64,000 nt of DNA from Serripes groenlandicus (GCA_031761405.1 JASEVX010000084.1:562001-626000); one strand, 5' to 3'. Positions 47,535 through 59,926 are shown, numbered from the stretch's first letter. Numbers and translations are program-made. Notes: generated from the sequence alone by a model not told the origin.

Positions 47535-49745
47535 ACAAACTTTAAATATGACGTCACGTCAGCGATTTACGTCATAACGTTAGTCACTTTGGCGCTAAAA
47601 CAGTCAAATTTCATGTAGAAGAAATATTGTAAATGTTATGTACACTTTTAAGAAATACGCCACATAAATCATGTTATGTGATAAAAAGAATACCTCATTC
47701 GTGTATATTTTTTATCACTTTTAATGAACGCGTTAACAAAGCTGAATATGACGATCGCAAAGGCTTAGTAAACTCGTTTATTAAAAGTGATAATAAATAA
47801 TCAATCATAGTAATTAATGCTATTCATTCCGTAAAAGGGGGATAATTACGGAATGAATAGCATACTTGTGGGTTGCAACCCACAAGATTCAAACAAAAGA
47901 AATAACCCCGGCCCACAAATACACTTTATGGGTACGTCTGTCTGTCTGTCCATATGTCTTGTAAGCGCAACTCCTCCTTAACGGCTGGACCGATTCTGAT
48001 GAAACTTTACACAACCTGAGGATGTGCATGAGGTAAGATTATCCTGGTCGGAAATATATCTGTCCGTCTGTCTGTCCATATGTCTTGTAAGCGCGGGATG
48101 GGGGGGGGGGGGGGGGTATCCTGTTGTGAGTTCACTCACAGTTCTAGTTACGACTGACTCGCTGGTGTCAGGATAAATATACCAATAAGTAGTTAACCCA
48201 TGAAACGCCATGATATAACATATTATAGGTTATTGACCCTGTACTGTGAAATCATCGTTGGACCGAGTTCTTGGGTTGACGTTGCCGAGCTTGCGAGGCT
48301 ACGTTCGCCAAAGAACGAGGTCCAACGATGATTTCACAGTACAGGGTCAATAACCTTTTTATTGCATACTTTCATATTGTAAACTATTTGCTTTACGTTG
48401 TGGAGGTTTTTCTTATTATCTAGAATTGATAAATCTGCTTCCGAATTAGAAACAAACTGTTTGTTTACATAAGTAGTAATTTTTGTGCAAATGCCGTTTG
48501 AATTATAACGGTGACGTAATTTTTTTAAATGACGTCATGCACGTGCATAACCAACATTTTAGACGCGCGTTTTAGACTGTTTTCATGTCAAAAACGTACT
48601 GTTAGCATGAGACAGTAAGAAATTGTCCATGATCAATATATGAGAATTTAACATTACAAAGTCCCGTGAGGTTTAACAATGATATTTAGGTCAGCTATGT
48701 TTGTTTACATAACAAAAGTAGTCCCTAGCATGTTAATTATGCAGAATTTTCGCACGTCCTTATCTACGGTCATGATCACTCCTTGACAGCGGTCATGATC
48801 GAAAAATCATGACCACTTTCTTCAATGCAAAGTGAACGGGACAATATCAAAGTATGCATACGTAATATTACGTTGCGGGAGCGATACAAGGGTTTGTATT
48901 GCACTACAAGTAGCGTGGAAAAACCGATATCTTACGAGACCGAAGGTCGAGTTAGATATGGATTTTCCCATGCTACGAGTCGTGCAATACGAACACATTT
49001 ATCGCTCCCGCAACGTAATATTCCTTTTATTACATACCTACAATCTATGAGCAGCGAAAATGTATTGAGTTTACATTTTATTATCCGTAAAATTAAGATT
49101 ATGAAGGGCGGATGGATATCGCTTCAATGATTACGCCACGCCCCATAATGCATTCCAATACGTATGCCCCGCCCAATATCGTCATCAAACCGGTGACGTC
49201 ACTGTATGACGTCACAATCTTGTATTTACACCGCATATAGATACGGAATTTTAATCTGTCGTGGTGTATTTGCGCATGTCAATCTGTGTGTATTTCCACC
49301 GGAAAATAAACAGGCATGTAATAAAATAAGTTATTATACCTCACGTGACTTTGTAATGAAAAATTATCATAGACTCATCATGGGCAATTTCTTACTGTCT
49401 CATGCTAACAGTACGTTTTTGACCGGTTAACAGTATACTGTTACATGGCACGCGCGTTAACATGTTGGTTATTCACGGGCATGACGTCATTTCAAACAAT
49501 AACATCAATAACAATGCCACAAATAATTATGCCGAGGTCATATTCAGCTTAGTTTAGTGAAAGTAATAATAAATAACACTCATGAGATATTATATCTATC
49601 ACATAAAGAGATTTATGAGGCGTATTTCGATAACAATGTACTTAACGTTTACAATATTTCTAGATGAAATTTACGGGTTTTGGCGCCCAAGTGACTAACG
49701 TATGACGTCAAAACGCTGACGTGACGTCATTTTCCTAGTATTAGA
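47535..49745. mobile_element. Large foldback element rich in TGACGTCA
   Basis: The left arm (from GACGTCACGTCAGCGATTTACG through GTTAGTCACTTTGGCGC, then 48440-48690) is inverted against the right arm (49300-49745). Matching pairs include CATAAATCATGTTATGTGATA with TATCACATAAAGAGATTTATG, and GCATGAGACAGTAAGAAATTG with its complement at 49389-49412. Smaller palindromes sit inside (47815-47864, 48218-48352, 48843-49021), along with a CTGTCTGTCTGTCC repeat at 47930-48100 and a G-run at 48101-48116. No transposase seen. Confidence 0.75.
48843..49021. mobile_element. Inner palindromic MITE
   Basis: Arms ATTACGTTGCGGGAGCGATA and TATCGCTCCCGCAACGTAAT, with further inverted AGACCGAAGGTC at the loop. 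Confidence 0.8.
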
Positions 49746-49876
49746 TAATTTTCCTAGTTACAGTATTAGGTCATGTTCATCCGCGTAAAGAACATAACAA
49801 AGAAATCTCAATTTTCAAATTTATATGTCCCTTTTCAAACAATTCTTTCGATGAAATATAGCTGTTTTTTTTCTTA

Positions 49877-50028
49877 AACTGCAATTATAAGGGTTTAATG
49901 TATGTTATGGTACCGTTATAAGAGTATAACACGAAATTGCCAAATTACACAGCTGACATAATGCCCTTCGTGTTATACTCTTATAACTGTACCAAAACAT
50001 ACATTAAACCCTTTAATAATTGCAGTTG
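49877..50028. mobile_element. Palindromic element, near-perfect arms
   Basis: AACTGCAATTATAAGGGTTT pairs with AAACCCTTTAATAATTGCAGTT, and TTATAAGAGTATAACACGAA with its complement; the loop is about 25 bp. Confidence 0.85.
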
Positions 50029-50289
50029 CTTTAAAAGCACTGTGAATCGCTCGTTTCTATTGGTTCAAAACCGATCACGTGACTAAAAGGAATTGCGTTT
50101 ATTTTCCAATGACTGCAATTGATCACATAACCAGTTCACGGAACTACTTTTCTATTTTTAGAATTAGAAATCCTTTCCTTTCGGTTTCGCTATTCATAAC
50201 TCATAAACTTTGTTCACTCTTTTTATATATAAAGGATCTGACATGAGTTGTCATTTCATATAAAGTTTTATTACACGAGTTTAAGATTT

Positions 50290-51790
50290 TTTGTTATTAA
50301 GCAAGCCTGTGGGTTTTCCATCAGTACTCCACACAACATTCTCCCCGGGCCACTGACTACCTACCTTCCCACATAGACTATTTAAAGTCATTTGGCTGGA
50401 AAACGAATGACGCTAGTCAAAACCATGTTCACAAATCATCGGATATAGTCTAAATGGGTGCCTGGGAAAAGTGCTGTGTGCAGTGCAGGCGTCAGGAAAT
50501 GCACGATAGGTGGTTGATTGATTAATTAGGGTTTAACGTATGCAAGTACTTAAATACATCATGTATTGCATTGAAACTTTCTACAACCCTACCCCCAACT
50601 ATCACACCCATGTAGATTATCAAGTTAGATAACTCTATCCTGCATTTTATGCAAGTTATGGCCCTTTTTTTATTTAGAAATTCTGGTTAAAGTTTTGCGT
50701 GCAACTAAATTAAGAGTCCATATCTCAGTATTTACTTGATGCATTGCATTGAAACCTTCTACAACCCTATCCAACTATCACACCCATGTAGATTATCAAG
50801 TTAGATAACTTTATTAAACAATATTTCAGTCATATCACGGCGGCTAGCTCACATATTCATGAGTTTCCTGACCTTTTCACACCTGAACTCCACACAACAT
50901 TCTTCCCGGGCCATTGACTACCTACCTTCCCACATATACTATTTTTAAAAGTCAATTGGTTGAAAGACGAATGACGCTAGTCAAAACCACTTTCAAAAAT
51001 CATCGGACATAATATAAGTGCTGTGTGGAGTGCAGGCGCCAGGAAATGCACGCTACGTGGTTGATTGATGAATTAGGGTTTAACGCCGTTTTCAACAGTA
51101 TTTCAGTCATATCACGGCGACTACCTCACCTATTCATGTGTTATATCATGGTGTCAAGATCACCGACTATTTAAAGTCAATTGGTTGAAAGACGAATGAC
51201 GCTAGTCAAAACCACTTTTACAAATCATCGGACATAATAATCTAAATGGGAAGATATAGCCAGATGCCTGGGAAAAGTGCTGTGTGTAGTGCAGGCGCCA
51301 GGAAGTGCACGATAGGCGGTTGATTGGTTAATTAGGGTTTATCGCCGTTTTCAACAATATTTCAGTCATATCACGGCGGCTAGCTCACCTATTCATGAGT
51401 CTCCTGACCTTTTCACACCTGAACTCCACACAGCAGATTTCCCAAGTAATTGGCTGCTTTTCCATCTTCCACCAATGGGCTAAGTCTTTGTGGAAAAGCA
51501 GCCAGTTGCCTGGGAAGATTGTTGTGTGGAGTACTGGTGTGAGAAAACCAGGAAATGCATGAGTAGGTGAACTGGCCGCCATGATATAACTGAGAAATTG
51601 TTAAAAAACGGCGTTAAACCCCAATCAATCAATAAACCATATAGACTGTTAGCCCATTGGTGGAAGACGATTGAAGCTTGTCGCAGTGACCTCTATTACT
51701 TATTAAACGTCGGAAAGAATGTCAGACACGATAGGGTGAACTGGCCGCAGATATATAACAGTAACAATAATCGGAACTCACGGTAAGACA
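50290..51790. repeat. Cluster of SINE B pieces in alternating orientation
   Basis: Four near copies of a block with CACGGCGGCTAGCTCACC, GAACTCCACACA and GTGCTGTGTG(G/T)AGTGCAGGCG lie at about 50290-50530, 50815-51075, 51070-51330 and 51320-51635. The last forms a head-to-head inverted dimer. ACAACCCTA(C)CC(C)AACTATCAC repeats at 50583 and 50759. A further piece is at 51640-51740. Confidence 0.75.
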
Positions 51791-53200
51791 CATTTTCCTG
51801 TTACGCGGCTAATTTGGAACCAGAATCCGTTATGCTTATGAATTAAGCTGTTTAATTAAACCAAGTCATATCCACGACGACCCTTTCGAGGTTTTAGATA
51901 TTACGGTAAGTATGACCAAACGATATGTTTATATATTGAGTATTTGGTTTTAAATGTGTTTTAGAATCATCTTTGATGCTCGTATGACAAAATGGCGGAA
52001 CACGGATGAATCCGATTAGACTAAACAAAGACGCAGGCTGATCTGGATCTTCGCTGGTCTTCAAGTCACGAATTAGTATTTCTGATGGGCGTGACTTAAT
52101 TAGCATATTTAACAGAACAAATGTCCGTATATCATTTGACGTTGGTTCATTTACCTTACTTAGCAAGTCGATATAGGTTTAACTAGAAAGTATCAAAAGT
52201 TCAGGAAACAGTGTGATGTGGTATATGTGAACGTTTAGTTTGGAAATTTAATTTATTGGAACTTTTTAAGGTATGTGGATGAAAAGGGCGTGAATTCGGA
52301 TTCACCTGATACAATTTAAATTAAATACTTTGTTAAAGGTATTCAACTCCAGAAAATAGATATTATATTCAAAGTTTTAAAACTGTTAAAAAGTTGTCTT
52401 GAAATATTAGAATCATAATTATGGGTTAAATTTAGAGTAACATTTCACTTTCCAGTACCTTAAACATCTAAATATTGATCGTTTATGCTTCAATTTTACT
52501 AGGCAGACATACCCAGTAAGCCAAATGTTGTACATTTTCATTGCTTTCTATTGACAATGTTTTTCAGAATTTACTTCCAAAATAATATTGAACTATTTAT
52601 TACTTACTTTGTTGTCACTATTAGCAATATTTGCAGTTTTATCTCCATCTGAAGTTCAGCACGATTAAAAACTAATGGAAAAGCATTTTTCACTATTGAT
52701 CATTTACTTACATTATAAATGTGGCAAACATATATAGTATAACATAACGAGCCGTCCCGGACTGCGCAGGCTGATCTGGGTCGATACATTACGTAGAGGC
52801 TAACATAATTGACACACTGTGTAAACCAACCGTAAAGCATCTGCGACGAGAGTAAATCCAGATCAGTCAGCACATCCCCGCAGTCTGATCTTGCTCTGCT
52901 CTGTTCACCAATAGAAACTCCGTAGAAGGTAAAAAGAAACTTCCGTGAAAAGTGGCGTAGCTTGACTAAAATTGATATGTTGGCTAGTTTCTGCGGCGTG
53001 GGATGGCATGCTCCCCCTGAAAACAAAATCAGTTAGGTGGTCGAAGGTTTGTTTTGGCGTATATTTCGTTCCGGTAAACGTGTTAATTTGAGCACTATTT
53101 CCTTTACGATTATCCATAAAATTATGAGGTAAATTGTTATGTATCTTAACTAAAAAAGACAGTTCACAGCAACGCAATATTTAGATTTTTATACATTAAA
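51791..53200. other. Intergenic, largely unassigned
   Basis: No exon structure seen. 52748-52806 is a short foldback-family fragment (GAGCCGTCCCGGACTGCGC). Confidence 0.4.
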
Positions 53201-53209
53201 TCCCAAGCA

Positions 53210-53400
53210 ATATAAATGTATGCTCATGCTAATATATAAATGCATGTTCATGTCAAAGTAATATATACTAATATAAATGTATGTTCATGTCAAAGTAATA
53301 TCTACTAATATAAATGTATCTTCATGTCAAAGTAATAATCTACTAATATAAATGTATGTTCATGTCAAAGTAATATCTACAAATTATAAATGTATGTGGA
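53210..53400 (+). repeat. Minisatellite of about 43 bp
   Basis: ATAAATGTATGTTCATGTCAAAGTAAT recurs about four to five times with small indels. Confidence 0.85.
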
Positions 53401-53827
53401 TACTCAAACAATAAAATCTAAGATATTATTGTTTTCGTATCGATGGTTAAGTGCGTAACGGTTGTAACTGTATGTAGTTTAAGAAGAAGTTACAACTGTT
53501 TTGCGTTGAGCCAACGATATCCCACACTGAGGCATTATTCATTTGGATCCTTTAACATGGATGCACGGGATGATGTTTATACGCACGTGCAATAATTACG
53601 TAACGTTTGGTTTTCCTGGAGCACCGCTCATATAAAACACATTTTACAAACACGAAAAGTTGGGTTAGTGTAAAATATATTTTGCATTGTGCATACGGAA
53701 TTAAACTTAACATGTACACACATTTAATAGAAACATTTTGTCAGGTGTCATTAATATCTAAATAGAAATGTTACCATTAGGAATGGTTACATATATTATG
53801 GGAAACCTTGTAAAACATAAGTTGTTT

Positions 53828-54122
53828 CAATGATTGATTGGGAATTATCGCCGTTTTCAACAGTTTTTCAGTCACTTCACGGCGGCCAATTAACCCACTC
53901 ATGTGTTTCATGGAATTCCCTTACTGGTGCTCAACGCAACAGTCTTTTCAAGCAACTGGCTGCTTTCTCAATTAGACTGTTAGCGTATTGGTGGGAGACG
54001 AATGACGCTTGTCACAGTAACTTTTGTCAAACGTCGGAAAGAATGTTGACCGAGCTGGGGTTCGATCTTACAAGCCTTGGATTGACAGCCCGCGTTGCTA
54101 CGGACTGAGCTACCTGACCACG
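53828..54122 (-). mobile_element. SINE family B, full length
   Basis: On the minus strand: head GGTAGCTCAGTCCGTAGCAA, B-box GATCGAACCCC, body CAGCCAGTTGCTTG, tail GGCGATAATTCCCAATCAATC. Confidence 0.88.
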
Positions 54123-54150
54123 GCCAGAAATTGTTTCAAAGTAGTGAAGA

Positions 54151-54151
54151 T

Positions 54152-54248
<97 letters not shown>

Positions 54249-54345
54249 AAGTAGTAATAATAGAAGTAGTAGTAGAAGTAGTAGTAGAAGTAGTAATAGT
54301 AGAAGAATAAGCAGTATTAATAGTAGTAGTAGTAGAAGTAGTAGA
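54151..54345 (+). repeat. (TAG)n microsatellite next to a SINE head
   Basis: Nearly pure TAG/AGT triplets, degrading to GAAGTAGTAAT. Gives poly-Val and poly-Leu frames that are not genes. Confidence 0.95.
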
Positions 54346-54619
54346 TGACGCTGAGTAGAATCATCTATATTGGCTGATGCATCAAGACCCCTTTTTTCTG
54401 ACGCCACTCATTTATTCAAATTATAGGACATACTACGTGAATCATATTAATCCAAACTCAATGAGCATTCAAGAGGAACATGTGAATTTATTAATTGATT
54501 TGATAGTTTACGTAAATCGATTTTAATTTAATTATGCACAACGTAAAACTTTGTGTTTTGATGAAGTTTGTTTTTGAAAAGGGGTTTAAGCTGCTTTAAA
54601 CAGTATTACAAGAATATAT

Positions 54620-54727
54620 GAGGCGCTCCGTGAGAAAACCAACATAATGGTAAATGCATAATGTATCGACCCAGATTAGCCTGCTCAATCCGCGCAGCCT
54701 AATCCGGGCCGACACATTCCGTCTAAA
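54620..54727. repeat. Foldback family fragment
   Basis: GGCGCTCCGTGAGAAAACCAAC to GCCGACACATTCCGTCT, left half of the 5634 type. Confidence 0.75.
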
Positions 54728-56180
54728 GCTTGTGTAAGTAATAAGTAACTTTTAGCAAACTTGTGTTAGTAATATGTAACTTTTAGGAAGCTTGTGTTAG
54801 TAATATGTAACTTTTAGCAAGCTTGTGTAAGTAATATGTTACTTTAAGCAAGCTTGTTTAAGTAATATGTGACTTTTAGCAAGCTTGTGTAAGTAATATG
54901 TAACTTTTAGCAAGCTTGTGTAAGTAATATGTTACTTTAAGCAAGCTTGTGCAAGTAATATGTGACTTTGAGCAAGCCTGTGCAAGTAATATTTTACTTT
55001 TTGGAAGCTTGTGTAAGTAATATGTTACTTTTAGCAAGCTTGTGTAAGTAATTTGTAACTTTTAGCAAGCTTGTGTATGTAATATGTAACTATTACCATG
55101 CTTGTGTAAGTAATATGTTACTTTTAGATAGCTTGTGTAAGTAATATGTTTTTTTAGATAGCTTGTGTAAGTAATATGTAACTTTTAACAAGCTTGTGTA
55201 AGTAATATGTAACTTTTAGCAAGCTTGTGTATGTAATATGTAACTTTTAGCAAGCTTGTGTAAGTAATATGTAACTTTTAGCAAACTTGGATAAGTAATA
55301 CGTTACTTTAAGCATGCTTGTGTAAGTAATATGTAACTTTTAACAAGCTTGTGTAAGTAATATGTTACTTTTAGGAAGCTTGTGTAAGTAATATGTAACT
55401 TTTAGGAAGCTTGTGTAAGTAATATGTAACTTTAAGCAAGCTTGTGTAAGCAATATGTAACTTTTAGCAACCCTGTGTATGTAATATGTAACTTTTAGGA
55501 AGCTTGTGTAAGTAATATGTAACTTTTAGCAAGCTTGTGTAAGTAATATGTTACTTTAAGATAGCTTGTGTAAGTAATATGTAAATTTTAACAAGCTTGT
55601 GTAAGTAATATGTAACTTTTAGGAAGCTTGTGTAAGTAATATGTAACTTTTAGGAAGCTTGTGTAAGTCATATGTAACTTTTAGTAAGCTTGTGTAAGTA
55701 ATATGTAACTTTTAGCAAGCTTGTGTAAGTAATATGTAACTTTTAGGAAGCTTGTGTAAGTAATATGTAACTTTTAGATAGCTTGTGTAAGTAATATGTT
55801 TTTTTAGATAGCTTGTGTAAGTAATATGTAACTTTTAACAAGCTTGTGTAAGTAATATGTAACTTTTAGCAAGCTTGTGTATGTAATATGTAACTTTGAG
55901 CAAGCTTGTGTATGTAATATGTTACTTTGAGCAAGCTTGTGTAAGTAATATGTAACTTTTAGCAAGCTAGGGTAAGTAATATATTACTTTTAGCACTTTT
56001 AGCAACCCTGTGTAAGTAATATGTAACTTTTAGCAAGCTTGTGCAAGTAATATGTAACTTTTAGCAACCCTGTGTAAGCAATATGTAACTTTTAGGAAGC
56101 TTGTGCAAGTAATATGTTTCTTTTAGCAACCCTGCGTAAGTAATATGTGACTTTTAGCAACCTTTTTTAAGTAATATCTG
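54726..56180 (+). repeat. 31-bp minisatellite, about 47 units
   Basis: Unit AAGCTTGTGTAAGTAATATG followed by TAACTTTTAGC, with a 31-bp period (for example 55750 to 55781). Variants (GGAAGC, ATAGC, CTTTAAG) recur in blocks, suggesting multi-unit duplications. Confidence 0.95.
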
Positions 56181-56262
56181 AACAGTTAAGATCTTGATCA
56201 GATTTTTTTTTTGAGGATGTACCGGCTGAGCTGGCACTATACCGTTCACAAAAACAAGTTTG

Positions 56263-56350
56263 TTGGAAATTGTTATGTTGGAAATTGTTATGTTGGAAAT
56301 TGTTATGTTGGAAATTGTTATGTTGGAAATTGTTATGTTGGAAATTGTTA
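56263..56350 (+). repeat. 15-bp tandem repeat, six units
   Basis: GTTGGAAATTGTTAT repeated without change. Such purity points to recent expansion. Confidence 0.95.
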
Positions 56351-56374
56351 TACCTTATTGAGGTTTTAGCGTGA

Positions 56375-56612
56375 AACAGTTGTAACTAAAGATGGTATTT
56401 TTTTACTAAGATTAATCACCTCGCCATTAAGTCTTTAAATGCGTTAAATCATTGCTCTTGGTAAACAATAGAAATTTAGGAGCAATGGCACCTACATTTC
56501 CATTGTTTACCAAGAAAAATGATTTAATGCTTATCAAGACTTTATGGCGAGGTGATTTACCTTGGTTAAAAATACCAATTTTAGTTACAATCGTTTCACG
56601 CCAAGCCCTCGG
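56375..56612. mobile_element. Palindromic MITE (GGCGAGGTGATT arms)
   Basis: AATCACCTCGCCATTAAGTC pairs with GACTTTATGGCGAGGTGATT, and TTGGTAAACAATAGAAATTTAGG with CATTTCCATTGTTTACCAAG. Half copies are at 58070-58260 and 3680-3850. Confidence 0.8.
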
Positions 56613-56895
56613 TATGTTAACTGAATCGTTAAATAGTGTAGAGAATTATCCATCTGTGATGATAACGTTGACCCTATTCGGTTGACTCGGCTCATGACGA
56701 CGAGATGGTTACGCATACACGCTGTAAATATTGTATGACTTACATATATAATATTTACTTATGTTACAGTAGTTAATTTGAAACTCATTAAATTATTATC
56801 GATTGTAAATCTATATTCCGATATCCATGATTAATTATTCTGTTCTGAATTTATGTAATGGCTTAGCCTCCTTGTTACTCAGGATTTTGGGGGTA

Positions 56896-57880
56896 AGGTT
56901 TCAAGTTCGATCCCCGGCTGGGTCATACCGAAGACTTTAAAAATGGTAGTAATGACTGCCCTCCATGGCGCTCAGGGTTTCGGGGGTAAGCATTTTTAGT
57001 CTCAGGATAAATGGACCAGAAGTTCTGTTAACTTACCAAGGAAACGCCGTGATATAACTTTTAACATTGTTGAGTGCGACATTAATTAAACGCTATACAA
57101 TCTAACAAATCGACCATAAACTCAAAGCAACGAACATTTGAGGTAGTTCTGCCCAGTACAAAACTATAAACCAATTCTGTGATTTTGGGGTAAGCATTAC
57201 GACTGACTCTTCTGTCTCAGGATGAATGGACCAGAAAGAACTAGTAACTTACCCAGGAAACGCCGTGATAGAACTAAAACATTGTTTAAAGCGGCGGAAA
57301 CACATATAATATAACAAACCGACCAAAAACTCAAAGCAACGAACATTTGAGGTAGTTCTGCCCAGTACAAAACTATAAACCAATTATGTGATTGCGGGGA
57401 AAGCATTACGACTGAACAACTTATAATCTAACAAATCGATTTGAGGTAGTTATGCCAAGTACAACACTATAAACCAATTATGTGGTTGTGGGGTAAGCAT
57501 TGCGACTGATTCTTCGGTCTCAGGATTAAATCACCAGAAGTACTGGAAACGTACTTAAGAAACGCCGTGATACAACTGAAACATTGTTGAAAGCGGCGGA
57601 AACAACTTATTATCTAACGAATCGATTTGAGGTAGTTCTGCCAAGTACAAAACTATAAACCAATTATGTGGTTGTGGGGTAAGCATTGCGACTGATTCTT
57701 CGGTCTCAGGATGAATGGTGTTAAAAACGGCGTTAAACCCCAATCAATCAATCAATCAATCAGGATGAATGGAGCAGAAAAAACTAGTAACTTACCCAGA
57801 AAACGCCGTGATATAACTTAAACATTGTTTAAAGCGGCGGAAACACCATATAATCTAACGAATCGATCATAAATAAAAAA
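56896..57880 (+). repeat. SINE A copy amplified as a tail array
   Basis: A SINE A with B-box AGTTCGATCCCCGG (56896-57105) is followed by three or four repeats of its tail plus flank (TAAGCATT(A/G)CGACTGA, GAACATTTGAGGTAGTTCTG, AAACTATAAACCAATT) spaced about 195-210 bp. AATCAATC tails intrude at 57735. Confidence 0.75.
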
Positions 57881-58069
57881 GCAACAAATATGTGTTCGTG
57901 TTCCTCCTAATATAAAACTATAAAAACATGATGAGCTCAGAGTTTGTACTCATATATTTGATTGGTCAGCAGCCGAATTATTCTCGAAATTAACCAATCA
58001 GAAGTCTTGTCGAGGGCTTGGCGTGCTTCTCTGCTGCTACTAAAAACCTATTTTGAAAACCCTGGTTTA

Positions 58070-58260
58070 TGGGCAATTTTGACCCCTTTGTAAACAATGC
58101 AAATTTAGGTGTCATTGCTCAGAACGAGCAATGACACCTAAATTTCCATTGTTTACCACGAAAAATGATTTAATGCTTATAATGACTTTATGGCGAGGTG
58201 ATTTACCAAATGGTAAAAAAATACCAATTTTAGTTACAACCGTTTCACGCCAAGCCCTCG
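58070..58260. repeat. Half copy of the GGCGAGGTGATT palindromic MITE
   Basis: Hairpin ATTGCTCAGAACGAGCAAT, then CACCTAAATTTCCATTGTTT and GACTTTATGGCGAGGTGATT. Confidence 0.75.
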
Positions 58261-58571
58261 ATGTGTTGAGTAAAGAGTTCATGTCTGATCATAGAGAACG
58301 TATTTAGAGTTATACACTTCTAATTTATACAATTTCTAATTGGCCACCAAGTTTTTATCATATTTTAGGAAAGGTATTCGGAGAAAAATACAAATAACTA
58401 AATATAAGTTTAATACAATTCATTGGTAATATGTAAAACAAAACTTCATTGAAATTTGATCACGGGAACAAACTTAACAGAGAGAGTTAACATGGACACC
58501 CTTAAAACAAAAACTGCAAGATCAAATCACGTATTACACAGGTAGCGTATGGTTGACCACCTGTGTTATTG

Positions 58572-58679
58572 TTATAACGACGCGTAACTTACCTGTCTGA
58601 TGGGGGTGCCGGCATGCATCTTTCCGACGGCTTGAGCGCGTTCTGCAATGCTCATTTTTCCATATTTAACGTTTTTCAT
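58572..58679 (-). pseudogene. Fragment resembling a Tc1-type transposase helix-turn-helix start
   Basis: A 35-codon minus-strand frame whose MSIAERAQAVGKMHAGTPIRQV resembles the beginning of the paired-type DNA-binding domain of Tc1-like transposases (ERA-AVG-L-AG---RQVA). Homology stops after RQV and a TAA follows. At the same point the sequence reads CAG|GTAAGT, so the fragment could alternatively be an exon with a donor site. It does not continue the Tc1 copy at 38266. Fragment status is more likely. Confidence 0.4.
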
Positions 58680-58997
58680 AAAGGACAATCCACGAAGAAT
58701 ACATTCCTACCAAATACGACAACTATCATGCCGTGCACGAGGAACGTAAGCACAAAGTCTATTTTCGGACCTACCGTTACGCATGGTTGCTTGTGTACAT
58801 GAATACATGTTTTCCTTCTGTAAATCGATAGATTGGTGTGTACAATACAAAAATAACCAAACTTTAAAATAATTGATTAAATATGTCGCATAATATCATA
58901 TTTTATAAGGCGGCCAATTAGAAATTCGTCGAAGTGTATAGTTTTTGGGCCAGAAGCAGACATCGAGTTTCACAATCGAATTAAAAAGTACAAGTGT

Positions 58998-59401
58998 TTA
59001 CACTTTCCCACATATATATGCTTTATGACGCATCTGCAGCGGACGACATAGGAACACATTTTGGCACAATGTATTCAACTTTGTTCAGGCATTTATAGAG
59101 AGCTTCCATATTTTTGCCCGGATGTTTTCAGAGTCGTCTGTTGCAGATGATTGATTGATTGATTGGCGTTTAACGCCGATTTTAACAATTTCTCAGTTAT
59201 ATCACGGCGGCCAGTTCACCTACTCATGCATTTCCTGGTTTTCTCACACCAGTACGCCACACAACAATCTTCCCAAGCAACTGGCTGCTTTTCCACTTAG
59301 ACTTAGCCCATTGGTGGAAGACGAATGACGCATGTCGCATTGACTTTTGTCAATCGTCGGAAAGAAAGTTGCAGATGTGTTGTATGTGGGGAAATAGTTA
59401 A
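58998..59401. mobile_element. TTAA-type MITE split by a SINE
   Basis: Left part 58998-59160 (ACACTTTCCCACATATATATG, GCAGCGGACGAC) and right end 59371-59401 (TGTTGTATGTGGGGAAATAG-TTAA) are separated by the SINE at 59151-59370. Confidence 0.8.
59151..59370 (-). mobile_element. SINE family B, 5'-truncated, with target-site duplication
   Basis: Tail GATTGATTGATTGGCGTTTA at left, body ending GTCGGAAAGAAA at right. The MITE sequence GTTGCAGATG appears on both sides, a 10-bp duplication; the tRNA-like head is missing. Confidence 0.9.
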
Positions 59402-59487
59402 AATTCAAAACTGATCATTCATCAGGCCATACAATGTAAAAGGGTCATGTTGGATTTCCAGTTTAAGCATCATACAGTGGAAGAAGA

Positions 59488-59872
59488 CAGTGGTGCAGAG
59501 GTAGAGCCTCGGCCTCTCGTACCAAAGGTCCCGGGTTCGAGTCCTGTGATTAGCGGGTTCTAACTTTGGGATTTCTCTACACAAACGGCGCCATCGTGAT
59601 TAATATAAGCTGAAAGCTTATTTCGAAATCGATGCAAAGTTTAAACTAATTTATGTTACATCAATCGATCCCGGGGCCAGCAGTACGAGAGTTTCAATCC
59701 CAATCATTTAATTTCGTTAATTTCGTTATTCCAATTCCATGCACCAATCATAAGTAGCATAACGACTGTTGTATCGGTATCAGAGTAAATGATCCAGGGA
59801 GTACTAATAAATAGTCATGATATAACTGAAATACTGGTGTAAAACGGCGTTAAACACCATTCAAACAAAAAT
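59488..59872 (+). mobile_element. SINE family D with tRNA-like head
   Basis: A-box AGTGGTGCAGAGGTAGAGCC, B-box GGTTCGAGTCC, a different middle (CTAACTTTGGGATTTCTC), then GTATCAGAGTAAATGATCC and the shared tail ATGATATAACTGAAATACTG ... GTTAAACACC. Confidence 0.7.
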
Positions 59873-59926
59873 ACAAACAAACATACAACAGCAGATCTGC
59901 TTTGTTTTATTTTGAAGACTTTTAAA

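Noticed and set aside
52700..53026. 108-codon minus-strand frame
   Set aside because: Shares the RSRSACA-type peptide with 29921-30196 because of repeat content; not supported as a gene.
54027..54407. Poly-Leu and poly-Val frames
   Set aside because: Translation of the (TAG)n tract on either strand.
54726..56180. CRISPR-like array
   Set aside because: Contiguous 31-bp minisatellite without spacers.
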